Below are positions 16,946 to 25,921 of a stretch of DNA of 64,000 nucleotides, in pieces (position 1 is the first letter of the stretch; the number at the start of each line of letters is the position of its first letter). A model generated the notes under the pieces. That model had not been told where the DNA came from, did no database searches, and saw nothing but the letters and a program-made list of their open reading frames with translations. The stretch is from contig NZ_VZQQ01000007.1 of NCBI RefSeq assembly GCF_014397785.1, positions 62,001-126,000 on the forward strand. Direction: 5' to 3'. Source of the DNA: Paraburkholderia podalyriae. Lineage in GTDB: Bacteria; Pseudomonadota; Gammaproteobacteria; Burkholderiales; Burkholderiaceae. Both the position numbers and the translations under genes were made by a program.

Positions 16946-18637
16946 ATGACAGCAGCGAAAGCCTTTCTCGATGCGCGTGATCTACTAGTGCGCCATCGCA
17001 CCGACTACGAGCGCGCGTACCGCGAATTCGCGTGGCCGGCACTCGACGAGTTCAACTGGGCGCTCGACTACTTCGACGCGATCGCGCGTGACAACGACAA
17101 CCCCGCGCTGTGGATCGTCGACGATCCTTCGAGCGACGGCCTGCGGCTGTCGTACGCGCAGATGTCGGAACGCTCGTCGCGGATGGCGAACTTTCTGCGC
17201 GGCGCGGGCGTCGGTCGCGGCGACCGCGTGCTGCTGATGCTGCCGAACCGCGTCGAGCTATGGGACGTGATGCTCGCCGCGATGAAGCTCGGCGCGATCG
17301 TGCTGCCCGCCACCACGCAGCTATCCGCCGACGACGTGCGCGACCGCGTGCAGATCGGCGGCGCGAAGTTCGTCGTGGTCGACAGCGCGGAGTCGGGCAA
17401 ATTCGATGCGCTCGACGTGCCGCTCACCCGCTTGTCGGTCGGCGCGCCGCGCGACGGCTGGATCGATGTCGCCGCCGCGTACGAGGCCTCGCCGCATTTC
17501 ACGCCAGACGGCGTTACCCACGCCAGCGATCCGCTTCTGCTGTACTTCACGTCCGGCACCACGTCGAAGCCGAAGCTCGTCGAGCATACGCATCAGAGCT
17601 ACCCGGTCGGACATCTGTCGACGATGTACTGGATCGGTCTGCAGCCGGGCGACATCCATTGGAACATCAGCTCGCCGGGCTGGGCCAAGCACGCGTGGAG
17701 CTGCTTCTTCGCGCCGTGGAACGCGCAGGCCTGCGTGTTCGTGTTCAACGTCCCGCGCTTCGTGCCGCAAGACACGCTCGCCGCGCTCGTGCGCTTTAAC
17801 GTGACCACGCTGTGCGCGCCGCCGACCGTGTGGCGCATGCTGGTGCAGGAGCGGCTCGGTGACTATCCGGTGAAGCTGCGCGAGATCGTCGGCGCGGGCG
17901 AGCCGCTGAATCCGGAGGTCATCGAGCGCGTCAGGCACGCGTGGGGCATCACCATCCGCGATGGTTACGGCCAGACCGAAACGACCTGCCAGATCGGCAA
18001 TTCACCCGGTCAGCCGGTCGTGCCCGGCTCGATGGGCCGTCCGCTGCCGGGCTACCGGGTCGAACTGCTCGACGCCGACGACCAGCCGGTAGGCGAAGGC
18101 GAAATCGCGCTGCCGCTCGTCGAACGGCCGCTCGGCCTGATGAGCGGCTACGCGAACAACGCCAACGCCACCGCGCAGTCGATGCGCAACGGCTTTTATC
18201 GCACGTCGGATGTCGCGCTGCGCCGCGACGACGGCTCCTACGTGTACGTCGGCCGCTCGGACGATGTGTTCAAGTCGTCCGACTATCGGCTCAGTCCGTT
18301 CGAACTCGAAAGCGTGCTGATCGAGCACGAGGCGATCGGCGAGGCGGCCGTCGTGCCAAGCGCGGACGCGTTGCGTCTGTCGGTGCCGAAGGCGTTCGTC
18401 ACCGTGCGTCACGGCTACGAAGCCGGTCCCGAACTCGCGCGCGCGGTGTTCGCGTTCTCACGCGAAAAACTCGCGCCGTACAAGCGGATTCGCCGCCTGC
18501 AATTCAGCGAACTGCCGAAGACGATCTCCGGCAAGATCCGCCGCGTCGAGTTGCGGCGCCGCGAAATGGAGCGCGCGGCCGAGCCCGCGCGTCTGCCCGA
18601 CGAGTACTGGGAAGAGGATTTTCCCGAGTTGCGTTGA
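16946..18637 (+). CDS. AMP-forming acyl-CoA synthetase (medium/short-chain type)
   Basis: A 563-aa adenylate-forming ligase that activates a carboxylic acid to its CoA thioester. The P-loop YFTSGTTSKPK is at 200-210, DGYGQTETTCQIG is the A5 motif, YVYVGRSDDVFKSSDYRLS is the hinge, and PKTISGKIRR holds the catalytic Lys (about 530). AGGAG precedes the ATG. It lies in the valine-type operon, 129 bp after the dehydrogenase. Isobutyrate, propionate or 3-hydroxyisobutyrate-derived acids are plausible substrates, but none can be read from the sequence. Confidence 0.85.
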   Translation: MTAAKAFLDARDLLVRHRTDYERAYREFAWPALDEFNWALDYFDAIARDNDNPALWIVDDPSSDGLRLSYAQMSERSSRMANFLRGAGVGRGDRVLLMLPNRVELWDVMLAAMKLGAIVLPATTQLSADDVRDRVQIGGAKFVVVDSAESGKFDALDVPLTRLSVGAPRDGWIDVAAAYEASPHFTPDGVTHASDPLLLYFTSGTTSKPKLVEHTHQSYPVGHLSTMYWIGLQPGDIHWNISSPGWAKHAWSCFFAPWNAQACVFVFNVPRFVPQDTLAALVRFNVTTLCAPPTVWRMLVQERLGDYPVKLREIVGAGEPLNPEVIERVRHAWGITIRDGYGQTETTCQIGNSPGQPVVPGSMGRPLPGYRVELLDADDQPVGEGEIALPLVERPLGLMSGYANNANATAQSMRNGFYRTSDVALRRDDGSYVYVGRSDDVFKSSDYRLSPFELESVLIEHEAIGEAAVVPSADALRLSVPKAFVTVRHGYEAGPELARAVFAFSREKLAPYKRIRRLQFSELPKTISGKIRRVELRRREMERAAEPARLPDEYWEEDFPELR

Positions 18638-18686
18638 TTATCTTTATTCCTCGCTATTGCCGTTTGGCGGCCCCGGGTTGAATCGC

Positions 18687-18719
18687 ACGCGTTGAATTCG
18701 AGCTTCGGATTCAACGCGT
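18687..18719. promoter_or_regulatory. 11-bp inverted repeat upstream of mmsA
   Basis: Perfect arms ACGCGTTGAAT (18687-18697) and ATTCAACGCGT (18709-18719) around an 11-nt loop, in the 116-bp gap between the synthetase and mmsA. A GTTGAAT half-copy lies just before (18677-18683). No T-run follows. It could be an internal operator or an RNA hairpin that tunes mmsA expression. Confidence 0.5.
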
Positions 18720-18753
18720 CGGGGCACCGTTTTCTCATCACAGGAGTTTCAGC

Positions 18754-20295
18754 ATGAGCACCCTTGCTTCGAACGAGACCCGCCGCGACGTTGTCACCGA
18801 GGTTGCCACCGTCAAACTGCTGATCGACGGCGAGTTCGTCGAATCGAAGACGAACGAGTGGCGCGACATCGTGAACCCGGCCACCCAGGCGGTACTCGCG
18901 CGCGTGCGGTTCGCGACCGTCGCGGAAGTCGACGCGGCGGTGCGCGGCGCGCACGCGGCGTTCAAGACGTGGAAGGACACGCCGATCGGCGCGCGCATGC
19001 GCATCATGCTGAAGTACCAGGCGCTGATTCGCGAGCATCTGCCGCGCATTGCGAAGACGCTGTCGGCCGAGCAGGGCAAGACGATTCCCGATGCCGAGGG
19101 CGACATCTTCCGCGGTCTGGAAGTCGTCGAGCACGCGTGTTCGATCGGCACGTTGCAGCAGGGGGAATTCGCCGAGAACGTCGCCGGTGGCGTGGACACC
19201 TACACGCTGCGCCAGCCGCTCGGCGTATGCGTCGGCATCACGCCGTTCAATTTCCCCGCGATGATCCCGCTGTGGATGTTTCCGATGGCGCTCGTGTGCG
19301 GCAACACCTTCGTGCTGAAGCCGTCCGAGCAGGACCCGCTGTCGACGATGCAACTCGTCGAGCTTGCGCTCGAAGCCGGCGTGCCGAAGGGCGTGCTGAA
19401 CGTCGTGCACGGCGGCAAGGAAGTGGTCGATGCACTGTGCACGCATGAACGGGTGAAGGCGATTTCGTTCGTCGGCTCGACGGCGGTCGGCACGCACGTG
19501 TATCGCCTCGGCAGCGAGCACGGCAAGCGCGTGCAATCGATGATGGGCGCGAAGAACCACGCGGTCGTGCTGCCCGACGCGAATCGCGAGCACACGCTCA
19601 ACGCGCTCGCCGGCGCCGCGTTCGGCGCGGCCGGGCAGCGCTGCATGGCGACCTCGGTGGCGGTGCTGGTCGGCGCCGCGCGCGAATGGTTGCCCGAGCT
19701 CGTCGCGAAGGCGAAGACGCTGAAGGTCAACGCGGGTCACGAGCCGGGCACCGATGTCGGCCCGGTCGTGTCGCGCGCCGCGAAACAGCGCATTCTCGGT
19801 CTGATCGACGCCGGCGTGAAAGAGGGCGCGACGCTCGCGCTCGATGGCCGCGACGTGAACGTACGCGGCTACGAGCAGGGTAACTTCATCGGCCCGACGG
19901 TATTTATCGATGTGACGGCCGACATGGACATCTACCGCACCGAAATCTTCGGGCCGGTGCTCGCGGTGCTCAACGTCGCGACGCTCGACGATGCGATCGC
20001 GCTCGTCAACGCCAACCCGTTCGGCAATGGCGTTGGCCTGTTCACGCAAAGCGGCGCGGCGGCGCGCAAGTTCCAGAGCGAGATCGATATCGGCCAGGTC
20101 GGCATCAACATTCCGATTCCGGTGCCCGTACCGTTTTTCAGCTTCACCGGTTCGCGCGGCTCGAAGCTCGGCGATCTCGGGCCGTATGGCAAGCAGGTCG
20201 TCCAGTTCTATACGCAGACGAAGACGGTCACCGCGCGCTGGTTCGACGACGATACCGTCAACGATGGCGTGAACACGACGATCCGCCTGCATTGA
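18754..20295 (+). CDS. mmsA: CoA-acylating methylmalonate-semialdehyde dehydrogenase
   Basis: A 513-aa aldehyde dehydrogenase converting (methyl)malonate semialdehyde, CoA and NAD+ to propionyl- or acetyl-CoA, CO2 and NADH. The catalytic Cys is Cys297 in GAAGQRCMATS. The usual ELGGK glutamate motif of hydrolytic ALDHs is replaced by MMGAKNHAVVLPDAN, a hallmark of MmsA. EQGKTIPDAEGDIFRGLEV and PFNFPAMIPLWMFP are also family-typical. AGGAG lies upstream. It is followed after 22 bp by mmsB, the same order as the Pseudomonas mmsAB pair in valine degradation. Confidence 0.95.
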   Translation: MSTLASNETRRDVVTEVATVKLLIDGEFVESKTNEWRDIVNPATQAVLARVRFATVAEVDAAVRGAHAAFKTWKDTPIGARMRIMLKYQALIREHLPRIAKTLSAEQGKTIPDAEGDIFRGLEVVEHACSIGTLQQGEFAENVAGGVDTYTLRQPLGVCVGITPFNFPAMIPLWMFPMALVCGNTFVLKPSEQDPLSTMQLVELALEAGVPKGVLNVVHGGKEVVDALCTHERVKAISFVGSTAVGTHVYRLGSEHGKRVQSMMGAKNHAVVLPDANREHTLNALAGAAFGAAGQRCMATSVAVLVGAAREWLPELVAKAKTLKVNAGHEPGTDVGPVVSRAAKQRILGLIDAGVKEGATLALDGRDVNVRGYEQGNFIGPTVFIDVTADMDIYRTEIFGPVLAVLNVATLDDAIALVNANPFGNGVGLFTQSGAAARKFQSEIDIGQVGINIPIPVPVPFFSFTGSRGSKLGDLGPYGKQVVQFYTQTKTVTARWFDDDTVNDGVNTTIRLH

Positions 20296-20317
20296 TGGCA
20301 CACACGGAGACGACACC

Positions 20318-21235
20318 ATGAAAATAGGCTTTATCGGACTCGGCCACATGGGCGCACCGATGGCGCTGAACCTGCTGAAGGCGGGCCACGCGCTCAACGT
20401 GTTCGACCTCAGCGTAGAGGCCGTGCGCACGCTCGTCGACGCGGGCGCGCAGGCGGCTCGCTCGCCGCAGGCCGCCGCGAGCGATGTCGACTGCGTGATC
20501 ACGATGCTGCCCGCCGCGGCGCACGTTCGCAGCGTGCTCGTCGCGGACGACGGCATCCTCGCCGGCATCGCGCCGGGTGTGCCGATCATCGACTCGAGCA
20601 CGATCGACCCCGCCAGCGTGAAAGCGTTTGCCGAACTCGCCGCGGCTCAGGGCAACAGCTTCGTCGACGCGCCGGTATCCGGCGGCACGGGCGGTGCTGC
20701 GGCGGGCACGCTGACCTTCATGGTCGGCGGCAGCGCAAGCGCATACGAGCAGGTCAAGCCGGTCCTATCGGCGATGGGAAAAAACATCGTGCATTGCGGC
20801 GATACCGGCACCGGCCAGGTCGCGAAGATCTGCAACAACCTCGTGCTCGGCATCTCGATGGCGGGCGTCGCGGAAGCGATGTCGCTCGGCGAGGCGCTCG
20901 GTATCGATACCAAGGTGCTCGGCGACATCATCAATACGTCGACCGGGCGCTGCTGGAGTTCGGACACATATAACCCGATGCCGGGCGTGATCGACACCGC
21001 GCCGTCGTCGCGCGGCTACAGCGGCGGCTTCGGCACCGACCTGATGCTGAAAGACCTCGGCCTCGCCACCGACGCCGCGCGCAGCGTGCGTCAACCGGTC
21101 TACCTCGGCGCGCTCGCGCAGCAGCTTTATCAAACCCTGAGCACGAACGGCGCGGGACGTCTGGACTTTTCGGCGGTGATCAAGCTGTATCGCTCGCGCG
21201 AGCGCGGCGGTGGCGGGGAGGGAGGCGCGCAATGA
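20318..21235 (+). CDS. mmsB: 3-hydroxyisobutyrate dehydrogenase
   Basis: A 305-aa NAD+ enzyme oxidising 3-hydroxyisobutyrate to methylmalonate semialdehyde, the MmsA substrate. The N-terminal Rossmann motif is MKIGFIGLGHMGAPMALNLL. The substrate-binding DAPVSGGTGGAAAGTLTF is at about 117-134, and catalytic Lys170 is in GQVAKICNN. The C-terminus carries a short Arg/Gly-rich tail beyond the usual end, RERGGGGEGGAQ. Its stop overlaps the crotonase start by 4 bp, so the two are coupled. Confidence 0.94.
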   Translation: MKIGFIGLGHMGAPMALNLLKAGHALNVFDLSVEAVRTLVDAGAQAARSPQAAASDVDCVITMLPAAAHVRSVLVADDGILAGIAPGVPIIDSSTIDPASVKAFAELAAAQGNSFVDAPVSGGTGGAAAGTLTFMVGGSASAYEQVKPVLSAMGKNIVHCGDTGTGQVAKICNNLVLGISMAGVAEAMSLGEALGIDTKVLGDIINTSTGRCWSSDTYNPMPGVIDTAPSSRGYSGGFGTDLMLKDLGLATDAARSVRQPVYLGALAQQLYQTLSTNGAGRLDFSAVIKLYRSRERGGGGEGGAQ

Positions 21236-22032
21236 TCGACCTCGATTACGCCGACGACGGCGCCGTCGCATTGATCACGCTGAAACGGCCGCCCGCGAAC
21301 GCCTTCACACCCGACGGCCTGCTGCAGTTGCAGCGCAGCGTCGAGCAGCTCAACGCCGATGCGCGCGTGCGCGCGCTCGTCATCACCGGCGACGGCCCGA
21401 AGTTCTTCAGCGCGGGCGCCGATCTGAACACGTTCGTCGACGGCGATCGCGAAGTCGCGCGCATCGCGGCGGCGCGTTTCGGCGCGGCGTTCGAAACCCT
21501 GCAGAACGCGCGGCCCGTCGTGATCGCGGCGCTCAACGGCTTTGCGATGGGCGGCGGTCTCGAATGCGCGCTCGCGTGCGATATCCGCATCGCGGAGCAG
21601 CATGCGGTGCTGGCGTTGCCGGAGACCGCGGTCGGCCTGCTGCCGTGCGGCTGCGGCACGCAGACGCTGCCGTGGCTCGTCGGCGAAGGCTGGGCCAAGC
21701 GGATGATTCTGACCGGCGAGCGCGTCGATGCGGCGATCGCGCTGCGCATCGGCCTCGTCGAAGAAGTGGTCGAGCGCGGCGCCGCGCGCGAAGCCGCGTT
21801 GAAGATGGCGCAGCGCGTCACCGGTTTGAGCCCGCAGGCGGTCAGCTTCAGCAAGACGTTGATTCATCAGGCGCGGCATGGCGTGCCGCGCGCCGCCGCG
21901 CTCGCGCTCGAACGGGAGCGTTTCGTCGATCTGTTCGATGGCGCGGATCAGCGCGAGGGCGTCAACGCGTTCCTCGAAAAACGCGCGCCACGCTGGCAGA
22001 TCGACCATGCAGCGCCGCAGAGCCAGCGATGA
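21232..22032 (+). CDS. Enoyl-CoA hydratase/isomerase family protein
   Basis: A 266-aa crotonase. The oxyanion hole and first acidic residue lie in NGFAMGGGLECALACDI (about 99-115), and the second acidic residue in LPETAVGLLPCGCG (about 128-141). Both glutamates of true hydratases appear kept. In this operon it would hydrate methacrylyl-CoA to 3-hydroxyisobutyryl-CoA. No separate 3-hydroxyisobutyryl-CoA hydrolase is present, so that step is encoded elsewhere or this protein has a different role. It starts within the mmsB stop (ATGA). Confidence 0.88.
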   Translation: MIDLDYADDGAVALITLKRPPANAFTPDGLLQLQRSVEQLNADARVRALVITGDGPKFFSAGADLNTFVDGDREVARIAAARFGAAFETLQNARPVVIAALNGFAMGGGLECALACDIRIAEQHAVLALPETAVGLLPCGCGTQTLPWLVGEGWAKRMILTGERVDAAIALRIGLVEEVVERGAAREAALKMAQRVTGLSPQAVSFSKTLIHQARHGVPRAAALALERERFVDLFDGADQREGVNAFLEKRAPRWQIDHAAPQSQR

Positions 22033-22380
22033 GCGCCCCGGGCGCGTGCGGCATTTCCTGAATTCGCCACGGCACCGGGACGCGCATCCGTTGGTGGGGC
22101 CGCGCGCCCGCCTGGAGCGCGTCCGATCTTAGGTCTGCCTGGCATCGTGACGTCCAGCGTCCTGCCATCAGCCGCCCGGTGCCGATTGTGGTCTGGCGCA
22201 CACAGACTACGCGCGCCAATTGACATCTTTCCGGACGCAATCTTAGATAGATAGTTCAGCCCGTCCCGACTGGCAAAGCCTGCTCGCAGCCCTCATCACG
22301 GGCGCTCGTCCGACCTGCGGTGCGTTCACGTCACCGTTTCGCGCATTCCAGTGCTCTTGATCGATCAGGAGGCAATGCGT
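22033..22380. other. Gap between the mms operon and the unknown module
   Basis: About 350 bp without a gene. It carries the candidate promoter at 22220-22248. The last 15 bases hold AGGAGG (22367-22372) before the next start. Nothing else was recognised. Confidence 0.5.
22220..22248 (+). promoter_or_regulatory. Candidate sigma70 promoter of the unknown two-gene module
   Basis: Exact consensus TTGACA (22220-22225), 17-bp spacer, then TTAGAT (22243-22248). It lies about 130 bp before the first gene start. The -10 match is only fair. Confidence 0.5.
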
Positions 22381-22887
22381 ATGGAAAAGCCGTCAGATGA
22401 GAATCGCCGCTCCAGAACTTCCGGCGATGAGTCCGATTCCCGCGTCGAACAGGGCCCGCATCCACAAAAGCTGATCCTCACCACGCTCGGCGCAATGGTG
22501 GTTCTGGTGGGCAGCGGTGCCTACTGGTGGCTGACCTTTTCGCATCGCGTGCCGGATGCGCATTGCCTTGTGCCAGGCATCGAGTGCGTTCAGAAGCTCG
22601 TCGCGGTGATGGAGGAGGTCAGCGACGTCGATCGCACCGCCAGCATGGGCGAGAGCTGGGCGCTTGCGCTGCTGGTCACGGCCTTTACGTTCGTCGTGTT
22701 CTATGTGCACATTTGCCGTGCGGAAGAAGAGCGGGCGCGGACTGTCGCGGAGCGTAAATCCGAAGAGAAGAAGCGAATCGCGCAAGAGCAGGGCGAATCG
22801 GCTCCCGACATCATCTCCCGCTCGAAAGGCGTGGTCGACGGCCAGTACGATCCGTCGATCGAAGAGATTGCAGCGGAGGTCGAGTGA
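22381..22887 (+). CDS. Unrecognised two-helix membrane protein (module gene 1)
   Basis: A 168-aa protein I cannot assign. A charged cytoplasmic N-terminus (1-29) leads to helix 1 (about 30-53, with GSGAYWWLTF). A short extracytoplasmic loop with two cysteines follows (Cys62 and Cys69 in AHCLVPGIEC), then helix 2 (about 92-112, LLVTAFTFVVFYVHIC). A highly charged coiled-coil-like stretch (EEERARTVAERKSEEKKRI) and an acidic tail close it. The ATG at 22381 is 8 nt from AGGAGG; the ATG at 22375 is too close. Its stop shares a base with the next start (TGATG). It looks like an anchor for the soluble partner. Confidence 0.75.
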   Translation: MEKPSDENRRSRTSGDESDSRVEQGPHPQKLILTTLGAMVVLVGSGAYWWLTFSHRVPDAHCLVPGIECVQKLVAVMEEVSDVDRTASMGESWALALLVTAFTFVVFYVHICRAEEERARTVAERKSEEKKRIAQEQGESAPDIISRSKGVVDGQYDPSIEEIAAEVE

Positions 22888-24164
22888 TGAGCACTTCCAT
22901 CGATGCGATGCTGGCCGACCTGGAGATCATCAGCGCGCTGGTGATGTCCATCGTGGTGCCGACGAAAAACACCGACGGGTCGAATTTCACGACCCCGATC
23001 TCGCTGATGGTCAGGCACCATCTGGTCGGCGGGCGCTCGCCGCTTGCCGATCGCGACGTGCGCGGTCTCGTCGACAGGCTCAAGGACTGCGCCGGCGCGC
23101 TGTGCAAGGTCGGATCGGGCAAGAAACTGCTCGCCGACCCGCAGTTGATGCAGGGCATTCCAGCCGCGCCTTATCAGGCGAATCAGTTCTATGTCGAGTT
23201 GCTAACCGCGGTATCGCTCGGCCTTTACTTCCTCGGCGTGCCGATCGGCGAGCCGTGGGATCTCGTGCAGACCTGGGCCGACGAGGAGGGCGGCGGACTG
23301 CCGAACGGCATCTGCGTGGCGAAGGCGATCGGCGACATCGTGCGCTCGTCGCGCAAGTGGCATCCCACGCTGCCGGCGCAAGCCGATGTGAACGAGCGCG
23401 CCAGGCGCAGGGCGTCGACGGATCCGATCGTCCATTCGTTCTTACCAATGATCCTGTTTCGCGATCTGATCCTGTGGGGCGGAGGGCAGCCGGAACCGCA
23501 CAATTCGGGGCTGCCGGAGCATCCGTCGATTCGCAGCCAGACGGCGACCGGACCCACCGAAGGGGACGAGTCGGATGAGCGGTCGCTGCTCGTACCGTCG
23601 ATCCATGCGTTGGGGCGCTGTTACGAAGTGTTGCAACTACAACTGTATCTACGGGCCGGTTATCCGATTTACTATGCGGTGCCAGAGGACATCCTGAGGG
23701 CCGAAATACTGCGCTCGTGCGCGGCGGGAAAATCGACCGAGGACTGCTGGGAAGACATGTGCGCGTTCCTGCGGGAAAAGATCTTCCGCGGCAAGCTGCC
23801 CGACGCCGCCACTCTGCAGAAGCAGTGCGTCTACGTGATCGAGCGGACCAAGCCGCCCGCGTGCTTCATCAATCACGATGCGGGGCTCCTGACCTTCGAA
23901 GGCATCGATCTCGACGGGGCAAATCGGGAGCTGCCGCTGCCGGCGAGCTACATGCTCGACGAGCGCAGAGAGCGCTACCGCAAGAGAGTACTTTCGTTCA
24001 AGCCGGCGGATGACGAAGCTCCGCTGAGGAATCTGTTGAACGGGGCAAGGAACAAGGAACTTTTCAGGCATATCTTTCACGGCTCGAAAGACAATCATCC
24101 CGACCCGGCTCACGGCAACGATGCCGCCAACGATGCCGCGGAGGACGCCGTCACGGTGAGGTGA
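22887..24164 (+). CDS. Unrecognised 425-aa soluble protein (module gene 2)
   Basis: No signal peptide or clear membrane helix, and no motif I can name. The N-terminus MSTSIDAMLADLEIISALVM is amphipathic. Features that may help recognition are the patch GLYFLGVPIGEPWDLVQTWA, SFLPMILFRDLILWGGG, YEVLQLQLYLRAGYPIYYA, a CWEDMCAFL pair of cysteines and ACFINHDAGLLTFEGIDLD. The middle (about 200-230) and the last 30 residues are polar and probably disordered. A GTG one codon earlier is possible. It overlaps the membrane-protein gene by one base, so the products likely work together. Confidence 0.75.
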   Translation: MSTSIDAMLADLEIISALVMSIVVPTKNTDGSNFTTPISLMVRHHLVGGRSPLADRDVRGLVDRLKDCAGALCKVGSGKKLLADPQLMQGIPAAPYQANQFYVELLTAVSLGLYFLGVPIGEPWDLVQTWADEEGGGLPNGICVAKAIGDIVRSSRKWHPTLPAQADVNERARRRASTDPIVHSFLPMILFRDLILWGGGQPEPHNSGLPEHPSIRSQTATGPTEGDESDERSLLVPSIHALGRCYEVLQLQLYLRAGYPIYYAVPEDILRAEILRSCAAGKSTEDCWEDMCAFLREKIFRGKLPDAATLQKQCVYVIERTKPPACFINHDAGLLTFEGIDLDGANRELPLPASYMLDERRERYRKRVLSFKPADDEAPLRNLLNGARNKELFRHIFHGSKDNHPDPAHGNDAANDAAEDAVTVR

Positions 24165-24337
24165 CGACGCACTGGGACTCGGGAACGGGAAATGCTAGCA
24201 TTTTTCACGTTACTCCGACGCGGATCGCATATGGCGAAGCGATCCGCGCCCATTACCCGGCGCGGCGCGCCGTGCGTTGGCTGTTTCGTTGCAACGCCAG
24301 CAGGCAACTCCACAGTCAAACCTAGCAGGAAGGCACC

Positions 24338-24520
24338 ATGGACAGGAATCGTGCAGAAGGTACAGCGAAGGAACTGAAGGGCTCCGTCAAGGAAGCGATC
24401 GGCAAGGTCACCGGGAATCGCGCGAAGCAGGCCGAAGGAGCGGCCGAAAAAATAGCCGGCAGGATACAGGCGCGAATCGGCGAACAAGCTGAAGAGGTAC
24501 GAGAGCGTGTGAAGAGTTAG
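24338..24520 (+). CDS. CsbD-like stress protein
   Basis: A 60-aa, very hydrophilic protein. MDRNRAEGTAKELKGSVKEA followed by IGKVTGNRAKQAEGAAEK is the CsbD signature. These are general-stress proteins of unknown mechanism, related in sequence style to late-embryogenesis-like proteins. AGGAAGG lies 6 nt before the ATG. It stands alone, 173 bp after the unknown module, so it may be separately induced. Confidence 0.88.
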   Translation: MDRNRAEGTAKELKGSVKEAIGKVTGNRAKQAEGAAEKIAGRIQARIGEQAEEVRERVKS

Positions 24521-24759
24521 CGCGCCGCGGATTCACGTACTCCCCGCTTCATCTGCCCGGTTTCGGGCGCATTACTTCCGGTACGCAAGCCGTGCGCTGA
24601 CGCACCGGTGCGTAGCGCCACGCACGTCGTCGGTGCCCGTCACGTCGCGCCCTCGCTCGCGCGGCGCTCGACACACGCGTCGCATCGATTTCTGATACGG
24701 TCAAAAGTCAGCCAGCGCGCTGTTTGCGCCGGACCGCATCGCCCATTCGAGGACGCTTC

Positions 24760-25854
24760 ATGCTGGGATTCGACGTCGGCGCGGCCAGGAAAGTCTGGAC
24801 CGCGTTTCTGATTGCGCTGCTGTTTCTGGTCATCTATTTCGCGTCGACGACAGTGCTCGTCGTCGTGTTCGCGGTGTTCTTCAGCTATCTGATGTTCCCG
24901 ATGGTGGCGCTGGTCGAACGCGTGAGGCCGCGCCGCGTGCCGCGCGTCGCGTCGATCGCGTTCGTGTTCGTCGTCGTGGTCGGGCTGATCGCGGTGGTCG
25001 GTTCGGTGTTCGGCGTGGAACTGCAGGATCAGGCAACGCGTCTCGTCACGCAGTTGCCCGCACTGCTGCGCACCGGCGTGCCGAACCGTCTGCCACTGCC
25101 GCATTTTCTCGAACCGCTGCGCGAGCGGATCGTCGATTTCGTGCGCAGCCAGATCGAGACGGGCTCCGACAAAGCCGTGCCGTTGGCGCGCAGCCTCGGG
25201 CTCGGTGTCGTCCATGCGGCGAGCAACCTGATCTATCTGGTGCTGATTCCGATCCTGAGCTTCCTGCTGATCAAGGATGGCGAACGGATGCGCGACGCGT
25301 TTCTCGCGTTGCTGAACAAGCGGCATCGCGTGCTGTGGAACGAGATCGTCGACGATCTGAATGTGCTGCTGTCGAAGTACGTGCGCGCGCTGCTGTTTTT
25401 GTCGCTCGCCACGCTGTTTAGCTACGGCGTCGCGTTCTCGCTGCTCCGCGTGCCATACGCGTTTCTGCTCGCGGTCAGCGCGGGGCTGCTCGAATTCGTG
25501 CCGTTCGCGGGGCCGCTTGTCGCGGTGGCGATCACGCTCGTGGTCGCGGTGTTCAGCGGCTACCCGCATCTGTTGTGGCTGGTGATTTTTATCGGCCTGT
25601 ATCGGCTGTTTCAGGACTACGTGCTCAACCCGTATCTGATGAGCGAGGGCGTCGAGGTCAGTCCGTTTCTGGTGATCGTCGGACTGCTCGCGGGCGACCA
25701 GCTTGGCGGCGTCGCGGGGATTTTTCTCGCGGTGCCCGTGATCGCGACACTGAAAATCGTGATCGGCCGGGCGCGCGTGTTTTACTCGTCGTCGCACGAG
25801 CAGGGCGAAGCCGCGCGGCGCGCGCTGACGGGCAGCAACGACGACGAAGCGTAG
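24760..25854 (+). CDS. AI-2E family (PerM/YdiK) transporter
   Basis: A 364-aa inner-membrane protein with about eight helices. Signature elements are YLMFPMVALVERVRPRRVPR near the N-terminus, IPILSFLLIKDGERMRD in the middle, and EFVPFAGPLVAVAITLVVAV toward the end. The family exports or imports diverse solutes (AI-2 in the founding case, Na+ in others), so the substrate is open. GAGGA precedes the ATG at 24760, which gives a better N-terminus than the longer frame. It is convergent with the SIP gene. Confidence 0.88.
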   Translation: MLGFDVGAARKVWTAFLIALLFLVIYFASTTVLVVVFAVFFSYLMFPMVALVERVRPRRVPRVASIAFVFVVVVGLIAVVGSVFGVELQDQATRLVTQLPALLRTGVPNRLPLPHFLEPLRERIVDFVRSQIETGSDKAVPLARSLGLGVVHAASNLIYLVLIPILSFLLIKDGERMRDAFLALLNKRHRVLWNEIVDDLNVLLSKYVRALLFLSLATLFSYGVAFSLLRVPYAFLLAVSAGLLEFVPFAGPLVAVAITLVVAVFSGYPHLLWLVIFIGLYRLFQDYVLNPYLMSEGVEVSPFLVIVGLLAGDQLGGVAGIFLAVPVIATLKIVIGRARVFYSSSHEQGEAARRALTGSNDDEA

Positions 25855-25921
25855 CGCGCGGTTTTTGTTGTTGTTCGAAGTACGCCGCACCGCTCATGCC
25901 GCGCGCCACGCGGGCGCACGC

